Positions 44,645 through 51,777 of a stretch of 64,000 nt of DNA are shown here, in pieces. The stretch is from CAZSWS01 sp964610765 (lineage in GTDB: Bacteria > Bacteroidota > Bacteroidia > Bacteroidales > Tannerellaceae), in contig CAZSWS010000003.1 of NCBI GenBank assembly GCA_964610765.1, positions 1-64,000 of the forward strand. Direction: 5' to 3'. Each line of letters starts with the position of its first letter. Within the stretch, counting starts at the first letter, position 1. The position numbers were made by a program, and so were the translations under genes. A model generated the notes under the pieces. That model was not told the origin of the DNA, searched no databases, and saw only the letters and a list, made by a program, of their open reading frames with translations.

Positions 44645-46242
44645 TGATTGGCTGTTTTTTTCTTTCTTTTTCTACTTAATGTTTGAATACACTCCCTGCG
44701 CGGAATGATAACGGATACACCCGTGTGATTGATTTCTTTACGAATGATGTTTTTAATCTCTTCGTAGTTCTTTCTCAAAGGAATAACGGTGTGCAAATGT
44801 TCAGGATCTACGCCGATACCTAAACAGATGGATTCAATACGTCCTGTTCCGGCCGAATCTTGTCCTCCGGTCATACCGGTTGTCTCGTTGTCAGAGATGA
44901 TGATGGTAATGTTCGAGTTCTCGTTGACGCAATCCAACAGACCGGTCATGCCTGAATGAGTGAATGTAGAGTCACCAATCACTGCAATGGCAGGGAATAA
45001 GCCGGCATCAGCCGCACCTTTAGCCATCGTGATAGAGGCACCCATATCTACACATGAGTCAATGGCGCGAAAGGGAGGGAGTGCACCTAGCGTATAGCAA
45101 CCGATGTCACCAAATACTTTCGACATCTGGAATTCCAGCAATACTTCATTCAGAGCTTCATATACATCGCGATGCCCACAGCCTTTACAAAGAGCGGGTG
45201 GGCGAGGGGTGACAACTTCGGGTATGGTGTAAAAGCTTTCCATTGGTTTACCCAAGGCTTTACTTACTAAGTCCGGATTCAGTTCGCCATCTCTGCTTAA
45301 AGTGCCGTCCAGGCGGCCATGAACTTTCAATCCGATACCCAGATATCCTTTTAGTTGTTCCTCAACTACCGGAGCTCCTTCTTCCAGAATAAGCAGTTCG
45401 TCGCATTCTTCTACCATACGAAGGATGTGTTTGCGAGGTAGGGGATATTGGCATATTTTCAATACGGGATGTGTAAATCCATCGGGGTAGTTCTCAGAAA
45501 GGTAATTGAAAGCAATTCCGGTTGTGATGATGCCTAGACGCTTGTCTGAAGCATCAAAATATTGGTTATATGATGAGTCTTCAGCCGATTCCTCAAATAC
45601 TTGCTGCATCTCCAACATCTTTTTATAACGCTTTTTGGCGATAGCCGGAAGAAGAACGAAACGCTGGCGAGCATCTTCTAGGACGGAAATAGTCTTTTCC
45701 GGTAATAATTCACGTGTTTCTACTCCTGCTCTTGAGTGTGCCATACGTGTTGTGATGCGTAGCAGGATGGGATAACCTAGTTTTTCAGACAATTCGAAGC
45801 CTTCATACACCATATCGTAGGCTTCCTGTTGATTGGAAGGTTCTAGCATCGGTATCATGGCGAAATTCCCGAAGAATCGATTATCTTGCTCGTTTTGAGA
45901 CGAGTGCATTGAAGGGTCATCGGCTGTGATAATGATAAGTCCTCCATTGATTCCGGTCATCGCTGCATTCATAAATGCATCTGCCGCCACATTTAGTCCT
46001 ACGTGCTTCATGCAGCACAAAGCTCTTTTTCCGGCAAAGCTCATGCCTAATGCAGCCTCTAATGCTGTTTTTTCGTTGGTACTCCATTGGCTGTGGATAC
46101 CCCTTTCTTGTGCAATAGACGATTGTTGGATATATTCGGTAATCTCCGTCGAGGGAGTTCCGGGATAGGCATAAACGCCGGATAGTCCTGCGTCAATAGC
46201 CGCTTGTGCAATCGCTTCGTCTCCTAAAAACAAATGTTTCAC
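44641..46242 (-). CDS. iorA: Indolepyruvate oxidoreductase subunit alpha, no ferredoxin domain
   Basis: 533 residues. N-terminal pyrimidine-binding half (SGVYAYPGTPSTEI, STNEKTALEAALGMSFAGKRALCCMKHVGLNVAADAFMNA) and C-terminal TPP half (CKGCGHRDVYEAL, IAVIGDSTFTHSGMTGLLD, ISDNETTGMTGGQDS). Archaeal IorA carries a C-terminal 8Fe-8S ferredoxin domain. Here the chain ends at PRRECIQTLSRKRKKKTANQ, with just one Cys of that region, so electrons must leave by another route. A TATCTTTG promoter sits 83 bp upstream. Confidence 0.94.
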   Translation of the reverse strand: MKHLFLGDEAIAQAAIDAGLSGVYAYPGTPSTEITEYIQQSSIAQERGIHSQWSTNEKTALEAALGMSFAGKRALCCMKHVGLNVAADAFMNAAMTGINGGLIIITADDPSMHSSQNEQDNRFFGNFAMIPMLEPSNQQEAYDMVYEGFELSEKLGYPILLRITTRMAHSRAGVETRELLPEKTISVLEDARQRFVLLPAIAKKRYKKMLEMQQVFEESAEDSSYNQYFDASDKRLGIITTGIAFNYLSENYPDGFTHPVLKICQYPLPRKHILRMVEECDELLILEEGAPVVEEQLKGYLGIGLKVHGRLDGTLSRDGELNPDLVSKALGKPMESFYTIPEVVTPRPPALCKGCGHRDVYEALNEVLLEFQMSKVFGDIGCYTLGALPPFRAIDSCVDMGASITMAKGAADAGLFPAIAVIGDSTFTHSGMTGLLDCVNENSNITIIISDNETTGMTGGQDSAGTGRIESICLGIGVDPEHLHTVIPLRKNYEEIKNIIRKEINHTGVSVIIPRRECIQTLSRKRKKKTANQ

Positions 46243-46324
46243 GTTACTCTATTTTTTGAATTATATACTCGTATTAGTCTCTCTTCCTTTGCTTATCCAA
46301 TGCGGACCGAGGAATAGATTCTTG

Positions 46325-46332
46325 CAAAGATA
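46325..46332 (-). promoter_or_regulatory. Promoter -7 box of iorA-iorB operon
   Basis: Minus-strand TATCTTTG, exact match. Confidence 0.65.
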
Positions 46333-46434
46333 GCTTTTTATGACTTATACGTAACCTTCTAAGAGCTTTTCTCTTATGAATAAAGTGAATTTGTTTAAGA
46401 TGACTTAGGAATAATTCGTTGTTGAAAGAGTGAT

Positions 46435-46965
46435 TTACAAACTGAAATGATAGCTAATCCCGTAAAAAATATTGTTTCCGTAAGGAGAATAGCTGTCTTG
46501 AACAATGTCGTAATAGATGCTAGCCATTAAAGGACCGATGCGGAGTCCGGCGCCTACTAAAACACTGGGGATTAATTTATTTTCATCTACATCTAGGGCA
46601 TTTATTTTTCGGCTCATGCCATTTATTTCCGGCTGAACAGACAATACCAAGTAGTTTAGTACGGTATATCGACCATATACATTAAATCCAAAGTAGTTTC
46701 GTTTTTCCGTTATTTTACTGCCTTCTGCCGGATGCCAGCTGTCTTTAAAATACGTGTATGAAATACCCGCACCTGCATTAAAGTTATTCGTGAAGTTATA
46801 GCCCACTTGGGGGGAAACATCAATCATGGTATAGTTGCCAAACTGCATACCAATATTCCCACCAAAAGTAAGTTTGCGGAGGTCAAACTTGTTGTCAGAC
46901 GATGACTGAGCCATCAGCCCCACAGAAAACAACATCAAAGAAAGAAAAAGAACTACTCGTTTCAT
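46435..46965 (-). CDS. Small outer-membrane beta-barrel protein
   Basis: 176 residues from ATG 46963-46965 (MKRVVLFLSLMLFSVGLMAQ signal peptide). The remainder alternates polar and hydrophobic residues in eight or so strands (FGGNIGMQFGNYTMIDV, NFNAGAGISYTYF, YFGFNVYGRYTVLNYLVL) and ends in an aromatic-rich strand with C-terminal Leu. OmpW/OprF-like barrel of unknown role. Stand-alone. Confidence 0.82.
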   Translation of the reverse strand: MKRVVLFLSLMLFSVGLMAQSSSDNKFDLRKLTFGGNIGMQFGNYTMIDVSPQVGYNFTNNFNAGAGISYTYFKDSWHPAEGSKITEKRNYFGFNVYGRYTVLNYLVLSVQPEINGMSRKINALDVDENKLIPSVLVGAGLRIGPLMASIYYDIVQDSYSPYGNNIFYGISYHFSL

Positions 46966-47063
46966 ATCGTGTACATTTATAATTATCAACTGTTTTATTT
47001 ATAACATAATCCACCCCAACTCTGTTCAAAAAAAAGGAAGAGTATGATAACCAACATGAAAAA

Positions 47064-47374
47064 TTACAATTTAACGTTGGTAATGTTAATCAATCTATAG
47101 TCTTTGTTTGAAAACACACGCTCTCTATTTCTCATTAATAGTATTGATGGTATATCAGTTTTTACACTTTCTATAATTCCAAGTTTATACATAGTAGAGA
47201 ATAGCAATGTTTCCTTTTCTTTCAAAGAACTCAGGTTGGCCTCTGTACTAAATGAATTTATCATATGTTGAAGTATCCATTGCAAACATTCTTTTGTCAA
47301 AAAGATTAAGCCCAACAACTTTACTTCCCCCCCCCTAAAAAAATGTACTTACATAATTTATAAAGCTGCTTCAT
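47064..47374 (-). pseudogene. Candidate phase-variable small ORF interrupted at a G9 tract
   Basis: On the minus strand ATG 47372-47374 reads MKQLYKLCKYIFLGGGK and stops because of a run of nine G (47327-47335 as C on the plus strand). With one extra G the frame continues as ...GGGEVKLLGLIFLTKECLQ... to the stop at 47064, giving 103 residues. As written, the distal part has only a TTG without a ribosome binding site. Long G-tracts are rare in this A/T-rich DNA, so slipped-strand switching is plausible. No family recognised; it could also be a decayed fragment. Confidence 0.4.
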
Positions 47375-47393
47375 AAATCGCTTACCCCCAAGC

Positions 47394-48887
47394 TTATTTT
47401 ATTAACTCATCGAGAACTTTTTCCAGCTCGTTGATCCGGCTTGGGCGAGGGAGGTTCTTATGAAGGACTTTTCCGTCGGGAGATAAAAGGAAATATCGTG
47501 GAATGCTTTGCATGCCTTCTCCGGCATAAACCTTCTCGTTTAGATCTTTTTTAAATTCTTCGGAAGCACGTAGGTTGAAGCCGGACAATTGAAATCCATC
47601 TACGCGCTTTCTCCATTCATCGTCTAAATGTTCTTTGTCGATAGATATAAACACATTAACAATGGTGTCATAATCTTCTAAAAGCTCACTTAGTTTTTCG
47701 TGGTGCTTAAACTCCATTATGCAAGGCATGCACCAAGTTGCCCATAAGTCAACAAAAGCATAATTTCCTTGGATGCCGGGCTGATTGCTCAGTGCTGCTA
47801 CTGAGTTGATGTCATCTGTATCTAGGAAAATGACTTTTTGTTCTCTTTCTTCACTCCATACCTGTTCTTTCTCTTTGCTTTTCTCTACAATCTGATGAAT
47901 GGTAGTTATATATTCGCTATCCGGTTTTTTATCTGAAAGGAAACCAAGCATTTTATTAAGGTCAAAATAATCATACATAAATATCAACTGTTGCATAGCG
48001 ATTTTACCAAACAATGCTACTTGTAAACTCTCCGGGGCAAACAGTATAAATGCCCATTTTCCAAACGTATCTATGTCATGCCCCTGGGTTAGCTTGTCTT
48101 TTTCATCCTGTGTCAAGCTTCTATACCTAAGTGCATAGTAATCTGTTAGAAAAGATGCGTAGGGATATTTCAATGTTTCTTGGTTTATAAATTCACTATC
48201 TAGCATATGGTTATCCATATACTTGAAAATCATATCTCTCTCGGATGTTTTTAAATCCCTTTTGATGATTCTTCCTCGTAATAGATTTGTAAGCAGTGCG
48301 TCCAGTACATTATAATATCCATATTCTAAATCAGTAGTTAGTTTTTCTTTAAAGGCAGGAGTAATTTCTTTTTCATGAAGGAGTTTATCTAGTTTTTCTT
48401 TATAATTAGCCCGCTTAATTTCCTCTAGTTCATTCTCCATATCTTCTATCACCAAGTCATTGTTTTTATAAGCATCAAAAATGGGATTAATAAGCTCTAT
48501 GAGATGAGCTAAGCTCCCTTTGTTATACTGTTCCTTTAGAAAAGTCTGCCCGGCGGCATTGTCTCCCTCAAAGTAGAAACGACCTTCTTGATAATTAACC
48601 TGAATATCATCATCGCCAACCAGTAGTAAGTCAAACTTTGAATCATCAGCTCCTTTAAAGTGTATAAAAGCATAGTCATCAATAGCGATTGATATTTCAG
48701 TAGGCTTTTCAGAACTGAGTATGAGTTTTTTAGATGCATAAAGAGAGTTGTAGTTGCCATCAATAGGTTTGAAGACATCTAGCACATACGTTGTGTCAGA
48801 ATAGAAAGTGATTTTTGATTGTGAATGCCCCTCAAAATAACTTGAAACGCATAATGTAGCAATTATCAAAAATAGGTTCAATCTCAT
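47394..48887 (-). CDS. TlpA-like thioredoxin-domain exported protein
   Basis: 497 residues with signal peptide (MRLNLFLIIATLCVSSYFEGHSQ). The first 340 residues are a helical/beta domain of unknown type. The thioredoxin fold is at the C-terminus with active site LWATWCMPCIMEFKHH (about 386-401), FISIDKEHLDDEW and cis-Pro SIPRYFLLSPDG. A periplasmic thiol oxidoreductase of the long Bacteroides type, substrate unknown. Its start lies only 2 bp after the stop of a short thioredoxin-like remnant. Confidence 0.88.
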   Translation of the reverse strand: MRLNLFLIIATLCVSSYFEGHSQSKITFYSDTTYVLDVFKPIDGNYNSLYASKKLILSSEKPTEISIAIDDYAFIHFKGADDSKFDLLLVGDDDIQVNYQEGRFYFEGDNAAGQTFLKEQYNKGSLAHLIELINPIFDAYKNNDLVIEDMENELEEIKRANYKEKLDKLLHEKEITPAFKEKLTTDLEYGYYNVLDALLTNLLRGRIIKRDLKTSERDMIFKYMDNHMLDSEFINQETLKYPYASFLTDYYALRYRSLTQDEKDKLTQGHDIDTFGKWAFILFAPESLQVALFGKIAMQQLIFMYDYFDLNKMLGFLSDKKPDSEYITTIHQIVEKSKEKEQVWSEEREQKVIFLDTDDINSVAALSNQPGIQGNYAFVDLWATWCMPCIMEFKHHEKLSELLEDYDTIVNVFISIDKEHLDDEWRKRVDGFQLSGFNLRASEEFKKDLNEKVYAGEGMQSIPRYFLLSPDGKVLHKNLPRPSRINELEKVLDELIK

Positions 48888-48889
48888 AG

Positions 48890-48998
48890 TTATTTTGTTA
48901 TCAATGATTCTAATTTTTCATCTAGTGTGTGTGGGCTTTGTATTTCAAGAATACTGCCTTTTTTATCAAAAAAGAACTTTATGCGGAATTTTGATAAC
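48890..48998 (-). pseudogene. 3' remnant of a thioredoxin-like gene
   Basis: Minus-strand frame reading MLSKFRIKFFFDKKGSILE... and ending SLITK. The pattern FFDKKGSIL...LDEKLESLI resembles the last strand and helix of TlpA-type proteins. The 5' part is missing, with a stop upstream at about 49037. It ends 2 bp before the following gene, the spacing of a former operon partner. Confidence 0.4.
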
Positions 48999-49330
48999 AT
49001 CAAATATAATTGCTTTCTCTTAATTATGTGATTTAAATGCTATGTTTTTCAGCAGGTTATATGATGAAATATATTGTAATTGCTATCAATATAGTTTGTT
49101 CTATCCTTTTATTGAATGCCTACAGCATTCGAAGTCTTGTGTGTGGGGGGGCTATTTCTACCTATATGTCATCTCTACGAGATAAAGAGGGTGGTGTTTT
49201 TTTTATGCTCTAGGTAGTATCCTATATACATGAAATCGAACATGTTCAATGAATACTATAAAAAGAATCGGAGTTTAAAGAGTCAACCTAATTCAATGAG
49301 CCCAGTATTTTATTCTTTTAGATAGGGGGA
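48999..49330. other. Non-coding or decayed region
   Basis: Contains one short plus-strand frame (49061-49213) and a G7 tract at 49145-49151. Otherwise nothing recognised. Confidence 0.4.
49061..49213 (+). CDS. Possible small membrane peptide (50 aa)
   Basis: MMKYIVIAINIVCSILLLN... gives a single hydrophobic segment followed by a polar tail; the frame crosses a run of seven G at 49145-49151. It has no recognised family and no clear promoter or ribosome binding site, so it may be a remnant or chance frame. Confidence 0.25.
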   Translation: MMKYIVIAINIVCSILLLNAYSIRSLVCGGAISTYMSSLRDKEGGVFFML

Positions 49331-49440
49331 ACTAATCGGCTCACAGCTGTGAGCCGATCGGTCCACAACTGTGAGCCAATCAGTCCACAGCTGTGAGCTA
49401 ACCGGTCCACAGCTGTGAGCCGATTAGTTGAATAGGGAAA
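49331..49440. repeat. Intergenic palindromic-unit repeat, copy C
   Basis: ACTAATC, four 22-bp units beginning near 49338, 49360, 49382 and 49404, then GATTAGTTGAATAG. The first unit is the perfect palindrome GGCTCACAGCTGTGAGCC plus GATC. Cores differ wholly from copies A and B, while period, unit number and ends are the same. Confidence 0.88.
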
Positions 49441-49771
49441 GTTCAATAAATAGGCATGAAGTTATGAGGAGAAATGACTATTGAATCTGATAATAGCTCG
49501 CGTGAAGTATCTGGTTCGTAGGGGTTTGTCCGTTCATGATTAGGCTGTAGGATGGTTTTTTGGTCATGTCATTTTTTAAACGTTTAACTATTGATAGTTG
49601 GCGAGTGTCAACCAAAGTAGAATTTACAAACAGGAGGTGTCAACCTAAAGCGTTTCATCTAATTTCTGAAGAGGACTTCTTAGGAGCTCATTTATATAGC
49701 CGAACTTTCCCGAGGAGAAAATAGATTATGAACTTTTCTAAGTACTCGTTTGTCTTTTTGAATAAAAACAT
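49441..49771. other. Intergenic region before tRNA-Arg
   Basis: Holds GAAGTATCTGGTT (49503-49515), shared with the region downstream of repeat copy B, and a short direct repeat GTGTCAACC near 49607 and 49638. No coding region supported. Confidence 0.4.
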
Positions 49772-49779
49772 TACCTTTG
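49772..49779 (+). promoter_or_regulatory. Promoter -7 box of tRNA-Arg
   Basis: TACCTTTG fits TAnnTTTG, with TTTG at 49749-49752 as -33 element (19 bp between). Confidence 0.75.
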
Positions 49780-49799
49780 CACCGCATAAAATAAGGTAA

Positions 49800-49873
49800 G
49801 GTCGGGTAGCTCAGCTGGATAGAGCAACAGCCTTCTAAGCTGTGGGTCCTGGGTTCGAATCCCAGCCTGATCA
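49800..49873 (+). tRNA. tRNA-Arg (anticodon UCU)
   Basis: Acceptor GGTCGGG/CCTGATC, D-arm GCTCAGCTGGATAGAGC, anticodon arm ACAGC-CTTCTAA-GCTGT, T-arm GGGTTCGAATCCC. It forms the left border of the accessory island; the 3' end is a typical tyrosine-integrase target. Confidence 0.97.
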
Positions 49874-49888
49874 CAAAGTACCAAAAGC

Positions 49889-49917
49889 AAAGGCAGTCTA
49901 AAAGGCTGCTTTTCTTG
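49889..49917 (+). terminator. Terminator after tRNA-Arg
   Basis: AAAGGCAG...CTGCTTTT stem followed by CTTGTTTT. Confidence 0.7.
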
Positions 49918-49997
49918 TTTTAAACCCCTTTGATGTGAGATGATCGTCATTCTCACGCAAACATGAGAACGCCCGAAACTACATGAAAAATCAATAT

Positions 49998-50038
49998 TTT
50001 GTTACCAAATAAAGAAAAGTAACAAAAGCGGTAACAAA
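49998..50038. repeat. Three GTAACAAA motifs upstream of integrase remnant
   Basis: TTTGTTACC (49998), GTAACAAAA (50019) and GGTAACAAA (50030). The outer two form a 9-bp inverted repeat. They may be arm-type binding sites of the lost integrase. Confidence 0.4.
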
Positions 50039-50071
50039 TAATTTTACGCCTTTGTATAAAAGCATAAACAC

Positions 50072-50120
50072 ATGAAAGACTATTCGATACGTTTTGTTTA
50101 CGACCGAAAAAACGAGACCA
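50072..50120 (+). pseudogene. N-terminal remnant of a tyrosine integrase
   Basis: ATG 50072 opens MKDYSIRFVYDRKNET, the kind of beta-strand N-terminus seen in Bacteroides site-specific integrases (RFVYDRKN...). After about 16 codons it runs into permease sequence in another frame. The position just after tRNA-Arg supports the reading. Short, so only moderately sure. Confidence 0.4.
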
Positions 50121-50318
50121 GATTTTCCTTACCTATGCGAACCCGTTTTTGCTACGTTGTTTGCTTTCTTCCTATTGAATGAAGATATAACACAAAGAAC
50201 AATTATTGGTGGTTCGTTGATTATATCTGCCATGTTGGTTTCTGAAGTAAACCTAACTCCAATGTTTAAACAAGCTTGGAACAGGGCAGCCCTTGTGTTA
50301 AATAAATTATCTAATTAA
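50121..50318 (+). pseudogene. C-terminal fragment of an EamA/DMT permease
   Basis: Frame containing LCEPVFATLFAFFLLNEDITQ and GGSLIISAMLVSE, the typical last two helices of EamA (DMT superfamily) transporters (EPVFA...E.lt....GG.LI..g...sE). The first eight or nine helices are missing. The upstream junction with the integrase remnant marks a deletion or recombination scar. Confidence 0.6.
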
Positions 50319-50396
50319 ATCACTTCTATAGAGCCATCACTCAAATGAAAAAAATCATCATTTATATCAGTTTATATAAAAAGGGAGTGTGGATAT

Positions 50397-51413
50397 TTAC
50401 TTCTCAATAAAGTATTGTTTGTAGCCATTGTGCAACCTTTCCTCTATTTTATTTATGAGAAATTGGGGTTGAATAACTTTAACACTGTCAGCATAAGAAA
50501 GAATAAAATGCTCAAGTTCATAATTGACGACCAAGTTTAATCTGACTTCTAAAGTTTCTGAATCTATCCATCGATGTTTTTGATAGCCATGAATGGGCTT
50601 AGAGCTTATATAATGTCCGGTTTTTCCATAAAAATGAAGAATAACCTCTACCGCTTTCTCTCCTTCGGGCTTGGTGACTCCAATTAGGTCATCGAAATAG
50701 TCATTCCAATCAATTTGAATATTCGGAGAATAAGTTTCATTGACCTCTGATATACTAATAATCCTATCCAAAGAAAGGTTCCAGTCATATTTATGAACAC
50801 TTGGATTATAGCCAAACAGAAACCAGCGATTGTTATATTGCTTCAAATAATAGGGATGGATGATTAAGCACATTTTACTTTCAAATGCTTGCAAATATTC
50901 AATTTGTAAAACTTTCTTGTAGAGTATAGCATTGTATATTATCCCAACATACTCCAATCCCCTCAAATCTTGATTATTATCAAACTCCATGATTACATCA
51001 GATAGCTTTGAACTGTCACCTATCGTGAGTTTGGGAAGCAAGTCTTGCATCCATTCAAATTGAGGCATTCCTTTAAATTGAGAAATAGTATTTATCGATA
51101 CCAATAGCCGACTTATATCAGTCTCATTCAAAGGCATATTGTTGATGGAAAAAGAGCTGTCAGCATACTGATAGTAAACTCTTCGACCTTCTTTTTGTCT
51201 AAGTAATTCAACAGACCATCCTTCTGCGCTTTCCATAAAATTAATATCATCAAAAATCTGACGACGGCTAATTCCTTTAGAATTTGGATCGATCTCCATT
51301 AAAACATTATCACATTCAGCGATAAGATCCTCTATGAAATATCTTTTTCCACTATTTCTAAAACATTTATCAAGAATTTGGTAGCGCAACTGAGCATTTT
51401 TATTTGTAGCCAT
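50397..51413 (-). CDS. WYL-domain transcriptional regulator
   Basis: 338 residues. N-terminal winged helix (about 1-75: YQILDKCFRNSGKRYFIEDLIAEC, ISRRQIFDDINFMESAEGW), then a WYL-type domain (YNAILYKKVLQIEYLQAFESKMCLIIHPYYLKQYNNRWFLFGYNP, about 160-205) and a C-terminal extension domain. WYL regulators often control defence islands and respond to nucleic-acid ligands. Divergent from the retron operon with 91 bp between its start and the retron -7 box end, so it probably represses that operon. Confidence 0.9.
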   Translation of the reverse strand: MATNKNAQLRYQILDKCFRNSGKRYFIEDLIAECDNVLMEIDPNSKGISRRQIFDDINFMESAEGWSVELLRQKEGRRVYYQYADSSFSINNMPLNETDISRLLVSINTISQFKGMPQFEWMQDLLPKLTIGDSSKLSDVIMEFDNNQDLRGLEYVGIIYNAILYKKVLQIEYLQAFESKMCLIIHPYYLKQYNNRWFLFGYNPSVHKYDWNLSLDRIISISEVNETYSPNIQIDWNDYFDDLIGVTKPEGEKAVEVILHFYGKTGHYISSKPIHGYQKHRWIDSETLEVRLNLVVNYELEHFILSYADSVKVIQPQFLINKIEERLHNGYKQYFIEK

Positions 51414-51491
51414 AGTAGAAGCTTAATGATTCAATAACAAAGAAAAAGAAAATAATGTATATTTGTGCAGAAAGACTGCACAGAAACGATA

Positions 51492-51499
51492 TATCTTTG
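51492..51499 (+). promoter_or_regulatory. Retron operon promoter -7 box
   Basis: TATCTTTG, exact consensus. The predicted start about 5-7 nt downstream coincides with the first base of the a1 repeat at 51505. Confidence 0.8.
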
Positions 51500-51504
51500 T
51501 ATTC

Positions 51505-51760
51505 AAGTTCTTTGAAATACTTACTTTAAACTTTTGACAGTTGCTAACTGTCATGGTCTTTATGACTATGAAAATCGGTTAGTAGTTATGAGCATGCTCA
51601 TAACTGAATGTTAAATTGTTATGATTTTAGGATTGATGTATAGGTCTTAAAAATAACAAGTTATATTTATTATTATGCTCATTACTCCTCATTCATATAT
51701 TGAGTGTTAATGATCAAGCACATAAATAAAGAAAACCAGAAGTAAGTATTCAAAGAACTT
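51505..51760 (+). ncRNA. Candidate retron msr-msd RNA
   Basis: Bounded by an inverted repeat: a1 at 51505-51526 and a2 at 51740-51760 pair over 21 bp with a single bulged A (a1 begins AAGTTCTTTGAA, a2 ends TTCAAAGAACTT). Inside are stable hairpins: TGACAGTT-gct-AACTGTCA (51535-51553), CATGGTC-tttat-GACTATG (51552-51570) and a perfect 22-nt palindrome at 51584-51605. A longer stem follows at 51616-51659 (TTGTTAT..TTTTA / TAAAA.ATAACAA), likely part of msd. It lies 18 bp before the RT gene, the standard retron order. The branching G and msd borders cannot be fixed by eye. Confidence 0.85.
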
Positions 51761-51777
51761 TTATAAAATAAAAAAAG

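Noticed and set aside
1238..49440. The 22-bp unit arrays as CRISPR
   Set aside because: There are no unique spacers, only 4-bp linkers; each unit is a palindrome with only four units per array, and no cas genes are in the window.
49692..49956. Two overlapping minus-strand frames (containing RLGFEPRTHSLEG) over tRNA-Arg
   Set aside because: This is the well-known artefact of translating the antisense strand of a tRNA T-arm; the tRNA explains the sequence.
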